Shown in pieces: positions 32,258-45,775 of a stretch of DNA of 64,000 nt (position 1 is the stretch's first letter; each line of letters starts with the position of its first letter). The notes under the pieces are model-generated. The model was given only the letters and a program-made list of their open reading frames with translations, searched no databases and was not told where the DNA came from. This DNA is from Botryotinia globosa (lineage: Eukaryota; Ascomycota; Leotiomycetes; Helotiales; Sclerotiniaceae): assembly GCA_014898425.1 (NCBI GenBank), contig RCSZ01000015.1, positions 1,054,001 to 1,118,000 on the forward strand, given 5' to 3'. The position numbers and the translations under genes were made by a program.

Positions 32258-33983
32258 TCATTCTACAGGACATGGGAGTTTCCATGTGACGCCTGACATG
32301 TGAGCTGATGTACCAACAAGTTTGGAATGAGTACTTCCCTCTGTCGTTGTACCAGTAGGTAGACATGGCGGGCTATGAGGAAAATGATCAGTTCCACCTT
32401 GACAACAATAACCATGTCTATTCCGGGTATTGACGCGACATCTTCGACGTGATTCAAAAGTAGCTGTGTTTTCATCTAACAAGTGCGATGGACGGGAACA
32501 GAACTGGCTATCGCAAATGGTATTGTAACAGCTCTGATTAAACCATAAATTAACATCATCTATTGTAGGTGAACTTTCTCGTGCGCCAAGAAGGCTTAAT
32601 CTCCGTAGAGTAAATCCCCATTTGTGTTTACCTTTAACACAAGTCCATCCAGACACTCCAATACTTGGATAAGGTTGGCTGTTACCGTTTCCAATCAAAC
32701 ATATAGATTTTCTGGGAAACAGATCTTCCTCAATATCCTTGATCTGCTCATGAAAAAAACTCCAATTTTTATTGACTTTGATCGCCTTTATGAAACAGTC
32801 TTGGTCTTTAACCAGCCGGGAGGAGTAAGATATATGATTTAGCCGAGCTATAAGTGGTTCTCGGAGGTGTCGTGAAAGGTTTTCTGCCCATTGATCAATG
32901 GGTTCGTCGAGGTCATTGTCATTCTCCAGCCCGGTCATTTATCCACTGACCTGGTTATGAGCACACTTTAAGGGTGTTCTAGTCTTGATAACTATGGAAC
33001 ATTATCGGCATGGTTTCCAAACGATAAAGAGGTTGACGCACCTGATATGCCATTTTTGATAAACTTTTGCAGCTTGCCCCCTTCATCGTCATCAGCATAG
33101 TCACCATCGGAAGAGCTGTCATCAAAGGAGCAATTAAGATCAGCGCTACAACCACTGCCATCATCGTTATAATCATTGTTGTCAGCACCGACACCTTGAT
33201 CATCAACGACATTCGCGTCATTCTCAATGGCATCGATTGTCTCGCCATTTTTTTCCGTCAACAAATCGTTCTCTACAGTTTCTTCAACTTTCACCTGAGT
33301 GTTCACGAGTGATCCGTTAGGTTTTGAATCGTTTGGTGAAACTCTGTGTGTGGAGGGATCCAGAGTTCTCTCTGTTTTGATACCATTGCCAGTCAGATAG
33401 ACAATCTCCTTGTTGTGTTCCATTGGAACATTGGTTTTCACAGCCACTTCGCCACTCGTAAGAGCTTCCACGACAGACTCATTGGGTTTTGTTCACTTCG
33501 GTACATTTCCTTGCGAGATAGAAGTACGGACATTCATCTTTTTTACATATCGAACAGGACTGGTGTGTGCTGCTGGTGGCTTGTGCTTGGCCGCAGGTTT
33601 TTGTCGAAACTAAAACCTTGTTAGCTGAAAGTTTGTAAGGATCAGTTGACGCTTGAGCAACAAAAACATGCCTCAGCTATTGACTTCACGGCCTGGACGC
33701 GATTGTTACTTGATGCCCACAGTGCAAGGTTCAGAAGATTCGAGTTGATATTGAGTTGGTTGGGCCGAGATTCGAACTGTTTCCTATCTCAGATTTCAAA
33801 TTCAGAGCAAGATCAGGGAACCTAGGCTACAGACCTCTAGCAAATTGTCTACAGCGTCGAATAAATCGTCATTTGAATGGTACACAGCAAAATCGACAGT
33901 TCTCGATCGAAACCTAAGCTGTAGAGCGTTTCAATGGTCAAGTCGCCATCTTTAGGAGAGGCCGCCATCTTGTGTTTAGGCAT
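32258..33983 (-). pseudogene. Zinc-binding-loop (His-Me/HNH homing endonuclease-type) protein, copy B, decayed
   Basis: Paralogue of copy A with the same exon plan. Exon 1 (33983-33835) starts MPKHKMAASPKDGD and reaches LYSLGFDRE, then needs one added base to continue into VDFAVYHSNDDLFDAVDNLL, matching copy A. Exon 2 (33776-33672) is FESRPNQLNINSNLLNLALW plus the following helix. Its donor is GCATGT. Exon 3 (from 33609) has an in-frame TGA at 33495-33493, and its junction to the C-terminal frame (32938-32258) cannot be made without a stop. The C-terminal part keeps the zinc loop: CDSQFCSRPSHLLDE, then CCQGGTDHFPHSPPC. At least three lesions, so it is almost certainly a pseudogene. Damage is described, not repaired. 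Confidence 0.65.
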
Positions 33984-34266
33984 GGGTAGTTTTGTAAGGT
34001 CGGCGAGAGAGGTGTGGTGCGGTGAACTACAACACCCAACAGAAGAAAGACGAGCCGACAAGCCTGGTGGATACTTTTGGAACCTATCAAAATTGGCTAG
34101 TTGTCAGAGAAGGGAGGAGTGTCTCGACGCCTACAATGCTTTTTCCTAAACAAATAAACACGCATGCAAAATCTAGCAGGCAAACGCTGGTAATAGGTTC
34201 TATTGTATATTAAATAACGTGTTATCACGTGAAGCTGCAGTTTTCCGCTCATCTAGGACTTTCTCC

Positions 34267-35632
34267 TCAATGTAACATGAAATCCTTGTGGGTCCACTTC
34301 TCCGTAGCCTTTCTCTTTGCTTTCTTTGCAAAACTGATAGGACGTCTGCTCTCGACTTTTCCGCGAACCAACATGTTTCTGTACCTATCTTTCAACAAGT
34401 TACCCTCGGGTTTCAGTAACCTCAAAGATTCTTGCAACTCATCTGGTAGGACGAGCTCAAGATACCTCTCTGGCAAAGAAATCTTTCCCAATTTTCTTCT
34501 TCGCAGTTCCATATCATCGCCTTCACTACTATCGTCTTGCACAACCGTCAACGAGCGAGCCTTTTCTTTCTCCGCAAGAGCCTTGGCCAATTTCTTAATT
34601 TGTGCAGCTTGTTCCTCTTTCTGTTTGTTATGAGCAGCCATTTTAGCTTTCCTTTCCTCTTCCTTTCTCCTCTTTATCCTATTTCGCTGAGCTTGAGTTT
34701 TCCTTTCAGGCCTCTTAGCGTTCAAACGAACATCTTCTGCGCCACTCTCAAAACCTTCCCAAGCAGAATCTTCTTCCCACTCTGACATATCTGCTCGCGC
34801 TTCCGCAGCTTCTGCCTCGGCCGCAGATCTATTCGCTGCTTCTCGCTTTTTCTGTTCTAACTCAATAGCAGCCAATCGTTTTTTCTCCGCCGCAAGTTCC
34901 TTCTCTCCTTCAGTCGTTAATCTCTCTTCGTAATCTGTGAATACTGGGTTATAACTGTATCCTCCTTCCGGCTTTTTGACTGCAGGAATGTCTTTTCCAC
35001 TGGCTGCCAACGAGATTGGCTTTTGCTTCCATGAACTGGGGATCGTTGTCTTTTTTGCCTTCTCGAGAAATGAGAATCTTGGATCTTGTGTCGCTTCTTC
35101 TATGTCCTTCTGCTCGTCCCAAGGATCGAATGAAGCTTCCGTGACTTCAACCGTCTTCTCTTGATGTCCATCGGCAATTTTGCGTAGTCGAGTGAGCTCT
35201 TTGTGTGAGATATAACCGGTTCTTTGGCGCTTCGATTCGATAATTCCATCGGTAGTACCTTGTCCTGGGCGCTTCTTCATCGACACAGCTGGGACAGCAG
35301 AGCGTTGAGCAATGATTTCATCGGCTTTGAGTGGCTTGGAGGCTTTCAAGTATTTCTTCGGTATCGCGGCATCTCCAGCAGTATCCAAGGTGAAGAGATC
35401 AGCGGAATCCTTCTCAGCAATAACTCCACTGCAATTGAATTAGTGATATATCAATGATTGATTTACAGATGGTCTCTTACCCTGCAATCAATTCATCTCT
35501 AACTTCATCCAAACCTTCTTGGACTTCTGTAACATCGACATTCTTTCTCCAAGCCTTCTTTCCTTTCCTTGACTTTTGATTGTGTTGTTGAGGAGCATCT
35601 TTCGATCCCGCAAGTGGTTTAAGGACAGGCAT
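34267..35632 (-). CDS. NOP53: Ribosome biogenesis protein Nop53
   Basis: Nucleolar 60S assembly factor. In yeast it recruits the exosome cofactor Mtr4 to process the 3' end of 5.8S rRNA. Exons 35632-35481 and 35428-34267 give 437 residues. The N-terminus starts MPVLKPLAGSKDAPQQHNQK and contains GKKAWRKNVDVTEVQEGLDE, the conserved Nop53 entry block. Further on come YISHKELTRLRKIADG, FDPWDEQKDIEE, GGYSYNPVFTDYEERL, a long Lys/Glu/Ala-rich helix, RKTQAQRNRIKRRKEEERK, and the end block LPDELQESLRLLKPEGNLLK with DRYRNMLVRGKVE. The intron is GT-AG. It lies head to head with YPT6. Confidence 0.93.
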
Positions 35633-35924
35633 TTTGTTACTGTTGTGTTGCTGAGACTTTCGAAATTCTGGCGATTGCGAGAAAAATAAATTTGAGATTA
35701 CGATAATTTTTCTGATAGCTACGGTAGTCTGTTCGATCCAAAAGCACAGCCTCGGCCGCCTCTAACAATTTACGGTCAGGCTATTGAGGCAAGCTTCTGA
35801 AAGTCGTCCTCCTTTGTTTAAAAGGCGAAATCGAAGTAAATTTACGACTTTCAGAGATTCCCTGAAATCATCTTAATCAATTAATATAAGCTTCTTGACC
35901 GTCTTCATATTCTGAAACTTCAAG
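35633..35924. promoter_or_regulatory. Shared divergent promoter region NOP53 / YPT6
   Basis: Only 292 bp separate the two start codons, so both genes must be driven from this segment. An AT-rich patch lies at 35,680-35,720 and a pyrimidine-rich stretch at 35,800-35,870. No specific factor site was assigned. Confidence 0.55.
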
Positions 35925-36813
<889 letters not shown>

Positions 36814-37589
36814 ACGAGGAAGGTAATAATGGGAGAATCAAATTCTTTTCGATGCTTGTCTTAATTGGGACTTTGAAAGGATTAGGAGCATAGCATTTCA
36901 CAGCGTATTTATATGATATCGATAGCGTACATCTTTGGCGTACCTACTTAATGAGCTCTTGAAGTTATTGTAGACTAGGGGTAGAAAGCTAAGTGATCAG
37001 ATTCTGGAATAAAAGAACACACTTTACCTCACTGAGTCTTCCCGTTATGAGTGCCCAAGGATGTATTACATGTTGAATCTACTGATGTGACAGTTTTCAA
37101 GCCTCACGCAGGCAATCCCATGATTTCAATGATGAACGCGACCCTCTCCGAACGGACAGAAAAAGCTGAACCTCGCAATCTAAATTTGATATCAAAATAA
37201 TCAAGTGATGTTTCTTTTTTGGAATTTCTGAACCCCAACAATCTTCCAAATAACAATTTTTTTCTTCATTGAACCGAAATTGAAAATGAAAAATGGAATT
37301 TAATTCGATCTTTAATTCAAGAACCACTTTCAAGCTTGCTGTTATGTTTGCGGATTTGCTATTCCAGGTTCTGTCTGTTGTCTATCGCGAGCCCCTTTAA
37401 GATTGTGCCGATCCAAAAATATAGGTAACGGCTTACATAAGCAACACCAATCCGAAGATCCGAAAAACCATCTTCCAAGTTATCAATCAGGGACGGCTTT
37501 GTATCTTTTCTTTTAGCGCATTGTTGAATCATTATACTTCTCGTCGCAACACATTGACGAGTCAAATTTCTACTCACCTATACAATTTC
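36814..37589. other. Intergenic region YPT6 / KEI1
   Basis: 776 bp with the YPT6 3' end and the KEI1 leader. AT-rich around 37,180-37,320. Minus-strand short frames here show no recognisable protein. Confidence 0.45.
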
Positions 37590-38626
37590 ATGATGCTCTC
37601 CTTACCGCGATGGGTGCGGATTCCTCGCCCCAGGGTATGTAGTCTCTATTTATCGATTTTTTGTCGTCCATGGCAGATAGAGCAATATTAATCAGTGAAC
37701 AGACTTTCCTATATCTCATGACTTTACGTACTGGGACGGAGATGATTTCATTGTCAATGATCTTCAATAAAGTTACTGGTTTTTACGGTCTTCTCGCAGT
37801 GCTTGCCGGCTTGAAATTGTCGCCTTTACAACTTTCAATGTACATATATTCCGTCGCGGCTCTCGCACTTACCGCGTTCCTTATGCCTCACATCCGCAAA
37901 CAAACACCGTTTCAATGCTTAGCCCTCGCATGGTTTTACTTGTTCGACACGATTATCAACACCGCCTTCACCACCGCATTCGCAGTAACATGGCTCCTAG
38001 CCGTAAGCGCCGATCAATCTAATAAGGGTATTCCAAGCGCCGCTCCAGGAGGTAGCACGATCGATGAGACGGCAGGCTTTACAAGCCCAAAATTCAATGT
38101 CAGCGCAGTTAACGTTATTGCCTCGCCTGCTTCGGGTGCTGGACAAGATGCGGTAGCATACGGAACTGCGGCTGGAGCAACTCTTGAGCAGAGTGTTGGG
38201 ATCGAGGAAAGCGTTCCTAGTATCATCGTCGTTGGAATTCTCACATTGATTCGAGTCTACTTTATTTTGGTAGTTATGGCATATGCACGACAAGTTTTGA
38301 GGCAGAACATGTACTCTGCCTCTTCAACAAAATTACATCTTAACACGGATGGTAGCACCGACGCTCGCGCAGAAAATCCCTTTGCGATAGGCTCGCCACA
38401 AGGGCAAGGTTGGAAGGGTAAACTTGGTAGACTTATGGTGAAGGTTGGAGAAGGATATTGGCTTGGTGGCCTAGTAGATGAAGCATGGGTCAAAGGTTTA
38501 GATGGACGATTCAAGACCCAAAGGACGTTTAATGGACCTCCAGGTACCATAGAAAGAGAAAGAAGAGCGAGAAGTGGAACAGGACCGCCTGTTCCTGCCA
38601 AGGGTCTCGGCATTGGGAAGTTGTAA
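37590..38626 (+). CDS. KEI1: Inositol phosphorylceramide synthase regulatory subunit Kei1
   Basis: Golgi membrane partner of the Aur1 IPC synthase, required for fungal complex sphingolipid synthesis. Exons 37590-37634 and 37703-38626 give 322 residues. The exon junction produces IPRPRTFLYLMTLRTGTEMI, the Kei1 N-terminal signature. Four hydrophobic segments follow: SLSMIFNKVTGFYGLLAVLA, LQLSMYIYSVAALALTAFLM, CLALAWFYLFDTIINTAFTT, and IIVVGILTLIRVYFILVVMA after a luminal Ser/Gly/Ala-rich loop. The cytosolic C-terminus includes ENPFAIGSPQGQGWKGKLGR. Two consecutive ATGs open the frame and the first was used. Length agrees with filamentous ascomycete members. Confidence 0.9.
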
Positions 38627-39653
38627 GACTATCTTCAATCTGATGAAGGTCGTTTGGACAGTGAGGAATAGATATGATAGATCGATTTCTATTATGTTGG
38701 TACGATGATGTAAGCTGTATAGGAAGACCTGATCCGACGTGCAACCCATTACGGATCCCCAAGATTTAGTACATATGGCGTTCTTTGGGTACATTGGTAG
38801 GGGGTGCTTGCAAGCAGTCAAACTATTTTTTGGTGGATTCTCGAATTGCTTATGGTCATGGAATAGGAAACCATTGATGACGGCAATTACTATTATATAA
38901 TGATTTAGGAATTAATGCAAATTGATAGCTGCGTCCTGTGAAAACATCTCGTGTTCGGGTTCCAAGTCCAGTTCAACTTTCTTGCCACCAATATTGGCCT
39001 CATTTCGATGCTTTCAAAGCCCGAATCCAACGAGGCAACCAAGAACCATTCAAGCGTCAAACCAACAACGCTTTAAACTACCTACACCAGGCACCAAACA
39101 AGACATCAACATGGGCAAGACGGGCTTTACTCGGAAAGTGCCTTGTACTAAAGTGAATAAAAGCATTTCGGGATTCTTCTCCCTGGTGAATTTTGATATT
39201 CTCACCATCAAATATTTTGATCAGCATCGATGGCGTGCTCAGTTGTGGCTGGTGTTTTCCTTCAAAGCCGTTTTAGATGACAAACGATACTTTTGTTGAT
39301 TTCTAATTGGTCAATCACAGGTCCCTTTCTCCATGAACTTATGTCCCCAAACCCTTCCATTCCCTCACTATCCCCTCTGTTTACTACATACACTTGTTGA
39401 CTATACCATAAATGACAATAAATCCACTGATTGCCGCTGGTCAACAACACTTGATAGCCTCGATAGCCTCGATAGCCTCCAATATCTAAAGATATCCCCT
39501 TGTATCATTCGCCGAATATCGCATCACATTAATGGCCCTAGGAGGAGGCACTTGATTAGGACGAGAGAAAAATATGTTTTGATCATGTCGTTCCTCTTTC
39601 GCAGTCTCGAGAACACTTCTAATACTTCATCTCATTCTCATTCTTCTAACAAA
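38627..39653. other. Intergenic region and leader of the sulfite reductase gene
   Basis: 1 kb between same-strand genes. It contains a short tandem repeat of CTCGATAGC (about 39,450-39,480) and several small frames (for example 38922-39299) with no protein features. The reading frame of exon 1 stays open upstream to 39333, with earlier in-frame ATGs including 39585, so the true start could be further left. Confidence 0.45.
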
Positions 39654-42600
39654 ATGGCGACGAATTCAGGAAAGATTCGTACACCTGAAGAAGCTGGTAT
39701 GTTCATACTCTGTGCTATCAGTCCTATCTATCAGTTCCACAACCCTGTTATGCGGCACCTTTCCCCTCCATTTACCCCCCCCCACTTCAAGAGATTCTAT
39801 GACACTGATTTTATATTTACCATGAATAGTGGCAAGAATTGCATATTTGTCCAGCGATGTAATCGTTTCTGTACAGCCTGCTCATTCAATTGAGTCGGAG
39901 TTCTCTTCACACTTACACAGATATGCTGGGAGAAAGGATCTGAGTCTTGTTGCTGCAAATGAGAGTGGTGTTCCAGAGGTAAGTTATCCCAGTTTACATT
40001 CATCTAGTGTGAATTGAAGTATTAACGTGATATTCATCTAGTTGCAAACGATTCGACACAACAATGATCCTTTATTATCAGTATTTACACCAATCCGCAA
40101 TGGAAAACTTGTTACAGTCACTACAAGTTCCTCAATCCTCGTTTCCTCCGTACCCCACCTATACAGACTCGCCAACTTCCCAGTGGTCATTCACGTTTCA
40201 TTACAACCTTCACAGTATCCAGATTACTCTTCGATAACTTCGATACGAAATTCTGGCTTCACATTTTTACAATCCGAGACATTACAGGAGGCACAAGATA
40301 TTGCTGTGACTGCACATGCTCTTGCTATTAAGTCAGGGAAAGGTGTCATCCATTTCTTTGATTCCAGATCGGCAGCCAGCGATGAGGATGTTGATTTCGA
40401 GGACCCCAGTGTTGTCTCAAAGATCTTGAACATCGATTCCGTTAGAGTGTTTCAAAGTAGCAAGATTGGAGGTTCTAGCATATATGCCGATGATGGAAGA
40501 ATTGCAACTATTTCCGAGAACGTTGCAACAGGCGTTACGTCCGGAGGGGAGAACAGCACTGAGTCTGCTGTACCAGGCCAAACAACCACTGAAGTACCAT
40601 CTAAGGCTTCATCTGTAGGGTCCTCGAAATCTTCTTCAGTACGAGCAAGCAGTGTGGATAGCAGTGCTTCTTCTGCTACAACTGTTGATGCGCCAAATGC
40701 ACGGGCTGTAAGTTCGGACGATATTTACAACTTTGTCTCTGGCATTTGGGATCAATTGAAGTTGATGGTTGGCAGAGAGTATACTCCTTTCCAATACACT
40801 GGTCCATCGAATGCTGAAAATGCTTTGTTCATTTTTGGATCAGATGTTGGATTATTTGGTCGAGCAATTGACGAAGGGGCCGACGAAGTTTTTGCAAAAG
40901 CTGGTATCATTACTGCACGTTTGTATAGGCCATGGTTGGGCTCCAAATTAATTGAGGCGATCCCTAGATCTATCAAGAGAATCGCTGTTCTCGAGCAAAT
41001 TAGAAGAAAGACAACTAAATGGGGACCTCTACTTTTGGATCTACTTACCACACTCAAATCGGGACCTGGAGGCGGTGTAGAAGTTATCGTCGGACACCAA
41101 TTGGGATTTATTGAGCCCGATACAGTACGACAAGCACTTCGTGGTGTTGTACAAAATTTGGTTTCTGAGAAGCCGGTTCAGAACTTGGAGGTCGGGAATC
41201 CCGATGGACCTAATAAAGCTTCAAGCGGTTCTGCTTTAAGCCAACCAAAGGTCGAGTCTGCTTATATGAAGATCTTGGACCAGGTCTTCGGTAAGAGACT
41301 TCATTTAGCAAATCAAATCGATTCCCAAAATGCTGGAATCTCGTCCACGATTGCGTCAAATCCAGAATTTGGTTTTGGTTCCCTTTTAGCTAGAAAGGAG
41401 CATCGTCTAAGGTTTACCGAGGAAATTAAGGAGGCGGCCCAGTCTAAAGAATTTATCACAGAAGCACCTAAATCATGGTTATCAAAATGGTCTGCAGGTG
41501 CCAGTGATGATTTAGCAGACGAAATCATTGCTCGCCTCGAAACAGATGGATCTGCGTTAGCACGAAATCTATTGTCAAAGAAGGGATTATTCCGCAAGGA
41601 ATCCCCTTGGCTTGTCGGCTCTGATGCTTGGGCGTACGACCTTGGAAACTCTGGTGTGCACCATGTCATTGCATCCGGTGAAAACGTCAACATGCTCATC
41701 ATCGACTCCACACCATACTCTGAGCGCTCAGCCGCTGATGCCGAAAGAAGAAAGAAGGACATTGGTCTTTATGCCATGAACTTTGGTAACGCTTACGTTG
41801 CATCTGTTGCTGTGTACAGTTCTTATACTCAAGTGCTGCAAGCAATGATTGAGGCAGATCAATTCAACGGTCCATCTGTCGTCGTTGCTTACCTTCCATA
41901 CTTCAAAGAGAATGATTCCCCTCTCACAGTTCTTCAAGAAACCAAGAAGGCGGTAGACCTCGGCTACTGGCCATTGTACAGATGGAACCCTGACAATGAA
42001 GAAAAGGGCGAAGTAAACTTCTCTCTGGATTCAGAGCGAATCAAGAAGGAACTCAAAGACTTCTTGGCTCGTGATAATCATCTTACCCAATTGATGAAGA
42101 AGCATCCCCAATTCTCATCCAATCTTTCCGAAGATTATGGTACAGAAGTTCGTGCTTTACAGAAGAGAAAAGCCAAGGATGCATACAATGAGCTTCTTGA
42201 GGGTATGCTCGGTGCACCCCTGACTATTCTCTTTGCTTCGGACAATGGCAACGCTGAATCTCTATCAAAGAGATTGGGTAACAGAGGTAAAGCTCGTGGC
42301 TTGAAGACAATCGTCATGGCTATGGAGGATTATCCCATCGAGGATCTTCCCACTGAAGAAAACATTGTCTTCTTGACAAGTACTGCTGGTCAAGGAGAAT
42401 TCCCACAGAATGGTCATGCATTCTGGGAAGCCATTAAAGACAACACCGACTTGGATCTTGCATCAGTCAATTACTCTGTATTCGCTCTCGGAGATAGTCA
42501 TTACTGGCCTCGCAAAGAAGATAAACACTACTACAACAAGCCAGGAAAAGACCTCGATCGCGTCTTGGCAAATCTCGGTGGAAAGCGTCTTGCTGATGTT

Positions 42601-44498
42601 GGACTGGGTGATGATCAGGATCCAGATGGATACCAAACTGGTTATCAAAACTGGGAGCCCCTCATTTGGCAATCTCTCGGAGTCGACAAAGTTGAAGGTC
42701 TTGAGCCTGAAGCTCCACCGATCACTAACGAGGACATTAAGATCGAGTCCAATTACCTCCGTGGTACCATTGAAGAAGGATTAAAGGACATGTCAACTAT
42801 GGCTATCTCTGCCGCTGATCAACAATTGACCAAGTTCCACGGTACATATATGCAAGATGACCGTGATCTTCGGGATGAACGCAAGGCACAAGGTCTCGAG
42901 CCTGCTTATTCTTTCATGATTCGTTGTAGATTGGCTGGTGGTGTTGCCACTCCAAAGCAATGGATTCAAATGGATGATGTAAGCAACGAATTCGGAAACG
43001 AGACCATGAAACTTACCACCCGTCAAACCTTCCAATTTCACGGTGTCATTAAAACCAAGCTCAAGGGGGCCATGCGTGGTATCAACAAATCTTTAATGAC
43101 CACCATCGCTGCTTGTGGTGATGTCAATCGTAACGTCATGTGCAGTAGTTTGCCAACTGGTTCAAAATACCATAAGCAAGTTCATGCCATTTCTAAGAAG
43201 ATTTCTGATCATCTTTTACCATCTACAACTGCTTATCACGAAATCTGGATCAAGGACGAAGATGATAAGAAGGTCCAAGTAGCTGGCGAAGCTGTTCAGG
43301 ATTACGAGCCTCTCTATGGTCCTACTTATTTGCCAAGAAAGTTTAAGATCACTATTGCCATTCCACCACACAACGATACTGATGTATATGCTCACGATGT
43401 TGGTCTCATTGCTATCAAGGGTGAAGATGGTAACTTGGCAGGATTCAATCTTCTCGTCGGTGGTGGTATGGGTGTTACACACAACAACAAGAAAACATAT
43501 CCTCGAACTGGAAGTAACCTTGGATATGTTTCCAAGGAACAAGCTCACATTGCTTGTGAGAAAGTCATGCTTGTTCAGCGTGATCATGGTGATCGCAAGA
43601 ACCGAAAACATGCTCGTCTCAAGTACACTGTTGATGATATGGGTGTCGATGTTTTCAAGGGCAAGGTCGAAGAATTATGGGGCCAGAAGTTCGAGAAGGC
43701 TAGGCCATTCAAATTCCAAAGCAACATCGACACATTCGGCTGGGTTAAAGATGAGACCGGATTAAACCACTTCACTCTATTCATCGAAAACGGTCGTATT
43801 GAAGACACTGCTGACTTCCCAATGAAGACTGGTCTTCGAGAAGTTGCTAAGGTTCACAAGGGTGAATTCAGATTGACTGGTAATCAACATTTAATCCTCA
43901 GCAACGTTGCCGATGAAGACCTTCCAATGATGAAAGAGATGTTAGCCAAGTACAAGCTCGATAATGTTTCTTTCTCCGGAATGCGTCTTTCCTCCTCCGC
44001 CTGTGTTGCTTTCCCAACATGTGGTCTCGCCATGGCTGAGTCTGAACGTTATCTCCCACAACTAATCACCAAACTTGAAGGCGTCATTGAAGAAAATGGC
44101 ATGCGTCAAGATTCTATTGTTATGCGTATGACAGGATGTCCCAACGGATGCGCTAGACCTTGGTTAGCAGAGGTTGCTTTCGTGGGTAAAGCCTATGGTG
44201 CATATAACATGTATCTTGGAGGTGGATATCACGGTCAACGTCTCAACAAACTCTACAGGAGCAGTATCAAAGAAGAGGAAATTTTGGAGATTATGAAACC
44301 ATTATTGAAGAGATATTCGTTGGAGAGAGAGGAGGGCGAGCACTTCGGAGATTTCTGCATCAGAATTGGTATGATTAAAGAGACAACTGAGGGAAAGACT
44401 TTCCATGATGATGTAAGTGCTTCTGTTCCCTAACACATGACTGAGATTTGTCCTAACGATAATTATAGGTCGCCGAGGAGGAATCTGACGAAGAATGA
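39654..44498 (+). CDS. MET5: Sulfite reductase [NADPH] beta subunit (hemoprotein)
   Basis: Reduces sulfite to sulfide in assimilation, partnered by a flavoprotein alpha subunit (MET10 type) not in this window. Four exons (39654-39696, 39830-39978, 40042-44412, 44469-44498) give 1,530 residues. The N-terminal pyruvate-ferredoxin-oxidoreductase-like region runs to about 650 and includes a Ser-rich linker. A flavodoxin-like domain starts near 787 (LTILFASDNGNAESLSKRLG). The siroheme/4Fe-4S hemoprotein fills the C-terminal part: FHGTYMQDDRDLRDER, TTRQTFQFHGVIK, RNVMCSSLP, CVAFPTCGLAMAESERYLP (about 1384) and MTGCPNGCARPW (about 1427). All four cluster cysteines are present. The ATG at 39654 was chosen for its context (AAAATGGC); 39585 is in frame and would add 23 Ser-rich residues. 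Confidence 0.95.
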
Positions 44499-45775
44499 AG
44501 ATATGATTGATTGATTGAATACAATTCCAATAGAATAGTACTTTCTACACTGCACGTGCGCATGGCGTTTCAACGGGTTTAAAATTACCAAATGATTTCT
44601 GTTGCTCTTCTTTTCTTGTTCATAGCTTCACAGATATGCTATGAATGTATTTCAAACAAAGTTTGGCATTCAACTGCACAGCCGATGGGGTTGGTCAGTT
44701 TTCTCAATCTGTACATATTTGAGTCACTGGCAGCATTGTCTTCTTAGATTCAAAATAAAATGTACATCACAAAATTCAGAAAGATACTTGACATGTAAAT
44801 TGTCTTTTCAGTACTTTATGGTGCCGCCACAGTCGAGTACGAGCCAAAGTCAAGGAATTGAACATGAAGTGAATTTTATCATGACTTGGAGATGGGCTTA
44901 ACCTGAATCTTTTGAATTGCCTACGGGTGACATTGATGAACTGAACTTGGCATATTCATGGGTTCAAGCAGAATGAAGGGCCAAACGGATCTCTATATGT
45001 CATCTAGTATAATGTCAAGTCATTTGCATTTGCTATGGACACTAGGTTTTTTCTCGTGTCTGAAATACATATTGGTACTAGGAACTGCTTTCTATGGCTG
45101 CAAGATATGAATTAAATGTTACCTACTGGATTTGGTGATGTTGGTATAAGTTGTATCACTTCTATGCAGCTCAGCTTTTGCGATGAAGTAGATTGGGTAT
45201 GTTATGGTTGAGCAGTTGGTGTAAAATATCAGTATGTATCGTGCTTACATAGTACAATCATCAGTTATTGACTATATGAAACAGCGCGAGTATTTTCACG
45301 ATTACACAACAGAGGGAGGGACTAGGTCGCACCTACCATTCCGATATAACTTCTCGCATCGAATGGATCGCCTCAATTTGAGAGATGCATTGAATTCGAA
45401 TAACAGGTAGGTACGATGGAGGCTAAAAGTCTAGTTTTGTACTCCTTCACTAGAGTCGAGGGTCCTTCTTTGCGACGTTGATTCTTTTTCCCCCCTACAA
45501 CTACCAAAAACTTCTCGTCGACAACACTTTTCCTTTCCACAAGCTCTCATTTTCTTCAGATTCTTCAATTCCAATTGATGTTTTTGATACACATGGTAAA
45601 TCGTGAATCTTCTGTCGTACTATCTTGATAACTTCCTGCAAAATCTTCCTTCTACTTCATTGTCACTTTCCATTCGCAAAACCACCCAACGTTTCTATAG
45701 CAATCACTTATTTCATTCAACCATATTCGAATCTCCATTGCAACATAACGAATTATCAAGGTGCATACACAAACA
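44499..45775. other. Intergenic region sulfite reductase / amino-acid transporter
   Basis: 1.28 kb. The right third (from about 45,480) is pyrimidine-rich and looks like a long transcribed leader of the transporter gene. No gene or repeat element recognised. Confidence 0.45.

Noticed and set aside
38922..39299. 125-codon frame in the KEI1-sulfite reductase spacer
   Set aside because: No recognisable domain and no good start; probably leader or spacer sequence.
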